Assembly (NCBI GenBank): GCA_016720655.1
Contig: JADKKE010000010.1
Span: forward strand, 62,001-126,000
Reading direction: 5' to 3'
Source of the DNA: Bacteroidota bacterium
Lineage (GTDB): Bacteria; Bacteroidota; Bacteroidia; AKYH767-A; 2013-40CM-41-45
Length of the DNA stretch: 64,000 nucleotides
The notes beneath the pieces were generated by a model. The model searched no databases and had not been told where the DNA came from. It was given only the letters and a program-made list of their open reading frames with translations. The position numbers and the translations under genes are program-made. Below, in pieces: positions 59,445 through 64,000 of this stretch (position 1 is the stretch's first letter; each line of letters begins with the position of its first letter).

Positions 59445-60799
59445 CTATTCAATCAAGTTTTCTACTCCCATTACCTTCGTTTCCAGAATTGATTTCAAAA
59501 TGTAAAGTCCTGCTTCCAAATCTCCTTTTTCGATTCTGGTCCAATGTATTCTCAACTCTTAACATTTTTCTCCTCACCCTTCCTGTCGTGTCATAAAGTG
59601 TCAATGAACATTTTAGATTGTTTGGATTTGGGAATAATATCAGTTACCTTCACCATCTGTTTTAACAAGATAAATATCTTTGACTCCAATAGTTGATGCA
59701 CCTAAAAAATCAGTATAACCACCAACCAAATATCCTCCGTCACTATTTTGAATTACCTGTTGTGCGGCTTCACCACGTGGACTATCCAAAGCTCCAATAA
59801 TTCTTGACCACAAAACATTTCCCTGTTCATCTGTTTTAAGAAGGTACATACTCATCGAATCAATAAAATCTTCCTGGGCACCACCTGTAATAATGAATCC
59901 ACTATCCAAACATTGTTTTATGTATATATCAAACGGCATATACCCACCCGTAGAATCAGAAATTACTTTGTTCCAAAGGACATCCATATTATTATTCAAC
60001 TTAGTCAAAATAATTTTATATCGTGATGTCCTGCTATAACTAACACCGGCAACAATTAACCCAGAATCAACTGTATTTGAAACGGATTGAGCAAACATCC
60101 TTTCGGAACCACTTAACTGAATAGTTTTATTTTGAAGTAAATTTCCATATGAGTCCATCTGTAAACATAAAGTCCGCGTAGAATCCAATGTTCCCCATTC
60201 TTCTCACTGTAAAAAGTTCCCCATTTGTTGTTTGAAGAGTTTGGGATGTTACAACTTTATTGGTCTGATATTTTCTTTGACCATACAATATTTCCGGCGG
60301 TATCCATTTCAATAAAAAAGAAGCCATTGGATGTTTGTAAATCACCGCTCAGAATAAATGATCCATTGTTCTTTTGAAAAATGGTCCGCGAAGTTAAGCC
60401 AATTGGGTCTTGTATTGTCCTTGGTCCAAAGTGTATCACCCATATTGTTTGTTCTAATCAACAAAATTTCATTCAATACGCCACAAGTATCACCTGCAAT
60501 CAGGTAACCTCCATCATTTGTTTGAATCAGTGATTTTCCAAAGGAATAAGAGTTCATCAAATATGTTTTATTCCAAATAATATTTCCATTTAGATCCATT
60601 TTGCATAATAACACACGTGTTGAATCTAATTCATCCATAAACCCGGTAAAGGCATAATTACTGTCATTTGTCAAAATTAAATCTAACACAGATTCATAAG
60701 ATGGACTACCTACAACTCTTTGCCAGAGTTAGTTGAGCGTGGGCAGTAGTTAAACATTAAACAGCTCCAAAACAATGCAATTTTTAGAATATTCTTCAT
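59445..60799 (-). pseudogene. T9SS-secreted propeller-like protein 2, frameshifted
   Basis: Start at ATG 60799 (KNILKIALFWSCLMFN) and a signal ending AHAQL after a shift; then WQRVVGSPSYESVLDLILTN, KMDLNGNIIWNKTYL, LIQTNDGGYLIAGDTCG, and the longest intact part at 59640-60188 (LQMDSYGNLLQNKTIQLSG, VIQNSDGGYLVGGYTDFLG). The NDGGYLxGG/GNxxW pattern marks the repeat family. Beyond the stop at 59640 the sorting domain continues in shifted frames (LFPNPNN, SLTLYDTTGRV, GDLEAGLYILKSIL) to 59445. Confidence 0.65.
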
Positions 60800-61011
60800 G
60801 GGTCATTGGTTTGTAAATTCAATTAATTGAAAATTGATAGATATAAAAACCAGATTCATCTGGAAAATATTTAAAATACTATGACAGCAACTTGATATAT
60901 TGCTAAATTACAAAATTCTGGTTGTCCTGTTCTTATTTTTGGTTCCAGCTATTTTTTTTGTAATAATACATCAAAAACTATTTTTATTGCGTCATCTATG
61001 TGTAAAGAAAT

Positions 61012-61047
61012 CCCGTTGCGCAAGATATGACCCGCTGCGCAGGATAC
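61012..61047. repeat. Dispersed repeat A, site A6 (minimal)
   Basis: cccgttgcgcaagatatgacccgctgcgcaggatac: two short cgctgcgcaggat units only. It lies between two - strand T9SS pseudogenes. Confidence 0.7.
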
Positions 61048-61112
61048 AATCGTCCTTTATTTTATTGTCGAAAAGGAAAGGGTAGATTGAAGTGTGTCGC
61101 GGCGAATTAATT

Positions 61113-62481
61113 TCAATTCATTACTACCAATCGATATATATATTTGGTGGAAGCAAGATTAAAGGAAATTAGATACGTTCCTGCCTGCAGTGAAGTTGGG
61201 AGTTCAATAAAAGGAGTAGCTTCCGAATGAATCACCATTGTAGGAATAATTAGTTTTCCTTGCAAATCATGAAGAGTTACAGATGTAATTTTCTCAGCAG
61301 GAATTGAAAAATTGAATCTGCTTCCTGAGCAGACCGGATTCGGATAAATTTTACTCTTTACAAACGCATCTTCACTGATACCGGCTAAAAGCAGATCTGA
61401 AATTCGAATCAGATAGCCTTCAGATCCCGAACCGACCCAAGCTTTTCCTGCTATATACAATTTATCATTCAGAATTAATGTTTCAGTTGCCTCTAAGGCT
61501 GATATACCCAAAGAATAATCTGCCAAGAGGCTGCCCAAAAGTATCACTCCATATAACTGTGCCTAAACGACCTATCGCGAGATAATTCCTGCATAATTAA
61601 GTTGATTTTGACCATTCGAGAACGACGATTGAGGTTCTGCCCAAATTAAGGAACCGGTTGTATCCACCTTTATCAAAGTTGAGATATTATTAAGTCCCAA
61701 CAAATAACCATATGGTAATTTACAAATTTCATCCACTTCCGAATACCACGAACCAATATTATATGTTTGTTGCCATAAAATTAATCCTGTTGTATCAATA
61801 CAAGTAGTTGGGGTTTTCGATTAGCAAAACAGTATCCGATGACATTCCTCCAATAAGAATATTGCCATGGCGATGTTATGATTCCTCCATGATATTGAGT
61901 CGGAAATAAATCCGGAAGCCAGTTAATTTGCAATACATTTCCATCAGTCAGTCTTGATAATAATACAAAGTCATATCCATTTGCAGAACAATAAACATGA
62001 CCAATAAGGTAGAGGTTGGAATGAATTTCAACGAGTCCGGAAGGACTAAAAACTGTATCTACCTGTGGTACATATGGAAATTTTGAAATAAAAAATTACC
62101 GGTTGAAGTATAAAACATCAGTGAAGGACAATAACTGGAGCCATACGAAGTTCGAAAAATTAACCATTAAATAATTTCCATTGGACAGCTCCTTGATTAT
62201 TTGCCCTTCACCAACACTACCTGTTGTATCATCACGTATAATCGTTACAATATTCCCGTCCAGGTCTGCTTTAATAGCGAAATATTCGTCAGGACCATTA
62301 AGGTACCATGCAGTGCCTGTTAAGAGCAACAAGCTGTCACTGGTAAGCTCCATATCATTGATGGTTGCATAATGCCGATTCAGAGCGGAAGAATATCCAT
62401 AGGCAAAATCAACCTGCTGTGAAAATGAAATTTGAAGATCAAGCAGCATCAGCAAAAGAACGAGAGAAAATAATTTTTCAT
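61113..62481 (-). pseudogene. T9SS-secreted protein 3, frameshifted
   Basis: ATG 62481 plus a five-A run; one more A gives a normal signal peptide (MKKLFSLVLLLMLLDLQIS, FSQQ). The 62096-62455 stretch reads INDMELTSDSLLLLTGTAWY, IKADLDGNIVTIIRDD and IIKELSNGNYLMVNFSN. The middle (61560-62090) is broken in several places. The end at 61113-61547 is open: LILNDKLYIAGKAWVGSGSE, then the sorting domain KIYPNPVCSGSRFNFSI, TSVTLHDLQGKLI, AGTYLISFNLASTKYIYRLV. Same protein type as its two neighbours. Confidence 0.65.
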
Positions 62482-62614
62482 GAGTAAACCGGTTGTATTT
62501 CTAAAGGGAACAATGAACCCAACCGTTACTGTTGAATGATGGCCTGTATGTGAGCTCATTCAGAATTGGCAGGGAATCGCTATAAATATAATAAAAAAAA
62601 CCTTCTGAGCGGAA

Positions 62615-62795
62615 TGTTGTGTGCTGGCACGTGCGCACGGTTATTCCGCCTCCGGAGGTCGATAGCTCCCCTATCATGACATCACTTCAGGTAGATTTGG
62701 ATCAAAAGTGGCTTCGTAAATGGCGGCACTTCACCTCCTCGAAACAGCTGTTTTTGGTTTTAAGGATTTTCAGGGAGTTTTGTATATTTACTAGT
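62615..62795 (+). repeat. Dispersed repeat B, site B2
   Basis: Homologous to 55296-55475, with ccgcctccggagg (palindromic cctccggagg), tagctccc, catgacatcacttcaggta, aagtggcttcgtaaatggcggca and the end cagggagttttgtatatttactagt. It stops 42 nt before the ATG at 62838. Confidence 0.85.
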
Positions 62796-62837
62796 ACTGT
62801 GCCACTTTAACGCACCGCTTGAACTAACTGCTATCAT

Positions 62838-63542
62838 ATGTCCAGGTACATTCTCTCTATCCTTTTCTATTTTATCCTAAATTTTTTAGTTTGCTCAAAC
62901 TCCCGATTCAATTTATTATTTAAGTGCAAAGAATAATATAAATGCGGTCATTTCACCACTTCAATTTAAAACTTTTCATAAAGAAACTAAAAAGCATTTA
63001 AGACTTTTCCATTATATGATAATTCCAACTGGGATTCTCTCAATAAAGCTCAGGCCCCTTTTCGACTAAAAGTCAGAACAAATGGACTCAATTTTTTAAA
63101 TACTCTACGATTTGAATACCCTGCTTCATTTGCCGATTCGGATTCCTGTTTAATCTTGATGGACTTAAATAAAACCAAACTTTGTCTTTATCTTGAAGAA
63201 AATCAAGGTATGCAAGCATACCATCTGGCTGACTATCTGAAACCATATATGCTATTTCAACGCTCTGGTTGGGAATGGCAAGAATTTATTTTATATAATC
63301 CATCCAATAGATACCTTGTTTCGTTTCCGGATTCACCTGTCTTTTTAAATGATTCCTTAATTTATGCTCTAGGCAATTATTATGGTGAAGGCGGATTTCA
63401 ATTTATAAATGTGAACAACAATTCCTTCTTCAGAGTTGATTTTTCAAATTATGAAATACTTGAATGTTACCAAAGGGAATTTTTCTTTTACTTTACATTA
63501 TATAATCGAGATTTAAACTCTAATAAATTTATTACAAATTAA
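62838..63542 (+). pseudogene. Putative lipoprotein, frameshifted
   Basis: ATG 62838 begins a signal-like segment with a possible lipobox (YILSILFYFILNFLVCSNS). At least two shifts before 63010 lead into a long open frame: KAFKTFPLYDN, LNFLNTLRFEYPASFADSDS, ILMDLNKTKLCLYLEENQ, ADYLKPYMLFQRSGWEWQEF, INVNNNSFFRVDFSNYEILE, ending FITN at 63542. Joined it would be ~230 residues. No family recognised; the YALGNYYGEGG strand hints at a beta structure. It is set between repeat B2 and repeat A7, like the Abi-alpha gene between B1 and A4. Confidence 0.45.
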
Positions 63543-63598
63543 CATTCTTCTCCCAAAATTAAACTCCCTTTGAAAATACTCCTTACGCTTTTATAGCA

Positions 63599-63760
63599 AC
63601 CCGCTGGAGGGTATGACCCCAGTTAAAAGCTAAAAGCTGCGAAGGATTCCAAAGATCCGGCCCGCTGCGAAGGATATGACCCTAGTTAAAAGCTCACAGC
63701 TGCGAAGGATGCTATCGCTGCGAAGGATCTCCAAGATCCTTTGCCCTTAAACTGTGTGAT
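63599..63760. repeat. Dispersed repeat A, site A7 (fullest copy, terminal hairpin)
   Basis: Best-preserved site: ccgctggagggtatgaccccagttaaaag, agctgcgaaggat, ccgctgcgaaggatatgaccctagttaaaag, cagctgcgaaggatgctat, cgctgcgaaggatctccaagatcctttgc with the perfect hairpin aaggatct-cca-agatcctt at 63723-63741, then ttaaactgtgtgatattca as at A3. Confidence 0.9.
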
Positions 63761-63766
63761 ATTCAA

Positions 63767-63939
63767 TTGTCTGAACTGTGATTTCGATGATTTATATGAT
63801 TTCACTGATGTGCATCCATACTATTAGCTGGGATTGAAATAATTGATTCATGTTCATCATTCCTAAAGAAATTTATTCAACACTGATTTCTCAAAATCAA
63901 AATAATCAAAATAATCATCAAAATCATAGTTCAGACAAG
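63767..63939. repeat. Long imperfect inverted repeat at the window end
   Basis: ttgtctgaactgtgatttcgatgattt (from 63767) is complementary to aaataatcatcaaaatcatagttcagacaag (63909-63939), followed by another gttcagaca at 63945. Gatt/aatc words recur with irregular spacing in both arms. Non-coding; it could fold as a large hairpin. Nothing else is seen to 64000. Confidence 0.65.
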
Positions 63940-64000
63940 GTGCAGTTCAGACAAAAGTGTTTCATTAAAATCCCCAGCATTTGTTGGTTGTATCCCAAAA

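Noticed and set aside
48100..64000. Prophage or transposon as explanation for the accessory region
   Set aside because: No integrase, transposase, terminase or structural phage gene could be recognised in any frame.

Overview
The window reads as a chromosomal piece of an uncultured Bacteroidota, probably a free-living Chitinophagales/Saprospirales-type organism (order is inference). The reasons are many type IX secretion (T9SS) C-terminal sorting domains, PorP/SprF and PorE-like proteins, SprB-repeat adhesins, DUF4834, a TssD-type Hcp, and no Shine-Dalgarno pattern. No rRNA, tRNA or CRISPR was seen.

1-8.4 kb: the end of a response regulator, then a tight + strand series YaiO-like outer-membrane protein, CotH kinase, membrane-anchored HEAT protein, and family 2 glycosyltransferase (one frameshift). 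This looks like an exopolysaccharide synthesis/export set. An unknown membrane-anchored protein and a sigma-54-type response regulator follow. 8.5-13.8 kb: a G8-like T9SS cargo flanked by two proteins sharing an Arg-rich tail plus membrane anchor. 13.9-30.4 kb (- strand): two cassettes, each adhesin -> PorP/SprF -> PorE-like OmpA lipoprotein. The PorP-PorE halves are a ~3 kb duplication (PorP proteins identical, DNA differing), while the adhesins differ (17 versus 7 SprB repeats). An orphan TssD lies between them.

30.7-34.4 kb: divergent cyanophycin synthetase and cyanophycinase. 34.7-48.0 kb: T9SS-exported phosphoesterase, class V aminotransferase (two frameshifts), asparagine synthetase, GT4, YfhO, DUF4834, and CarB without its regulatory domain.

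48.1-64 kb: an accessory region, AT-richer by eye. It holds a DUF5343 + Swt1-HEPN pair, a membrane protein, a proteasome-like hydrolase, a PD-(D/E)XK remnant, a second HEPN-like protein, an Abi-alpha (DUF4393) protein and four secreted/lipoprotein genes. Most are broken; only the second HEPN-like gene and Abi-alpha are clearly intact. They are separated by a dispersed hairpin repeat (A, seven sites at 52.3-63.8 kb) and a second repeat (B, two sites) that sits 42-44 nt before two unrelated start codons. This cassette-like layout is the best candidate here for something undescribed.

Caution: many genes are split by single-base indels, mostly in homopolymers, and different ones in the two duplicate copies. 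Part of the apparent decay may be sequence error.
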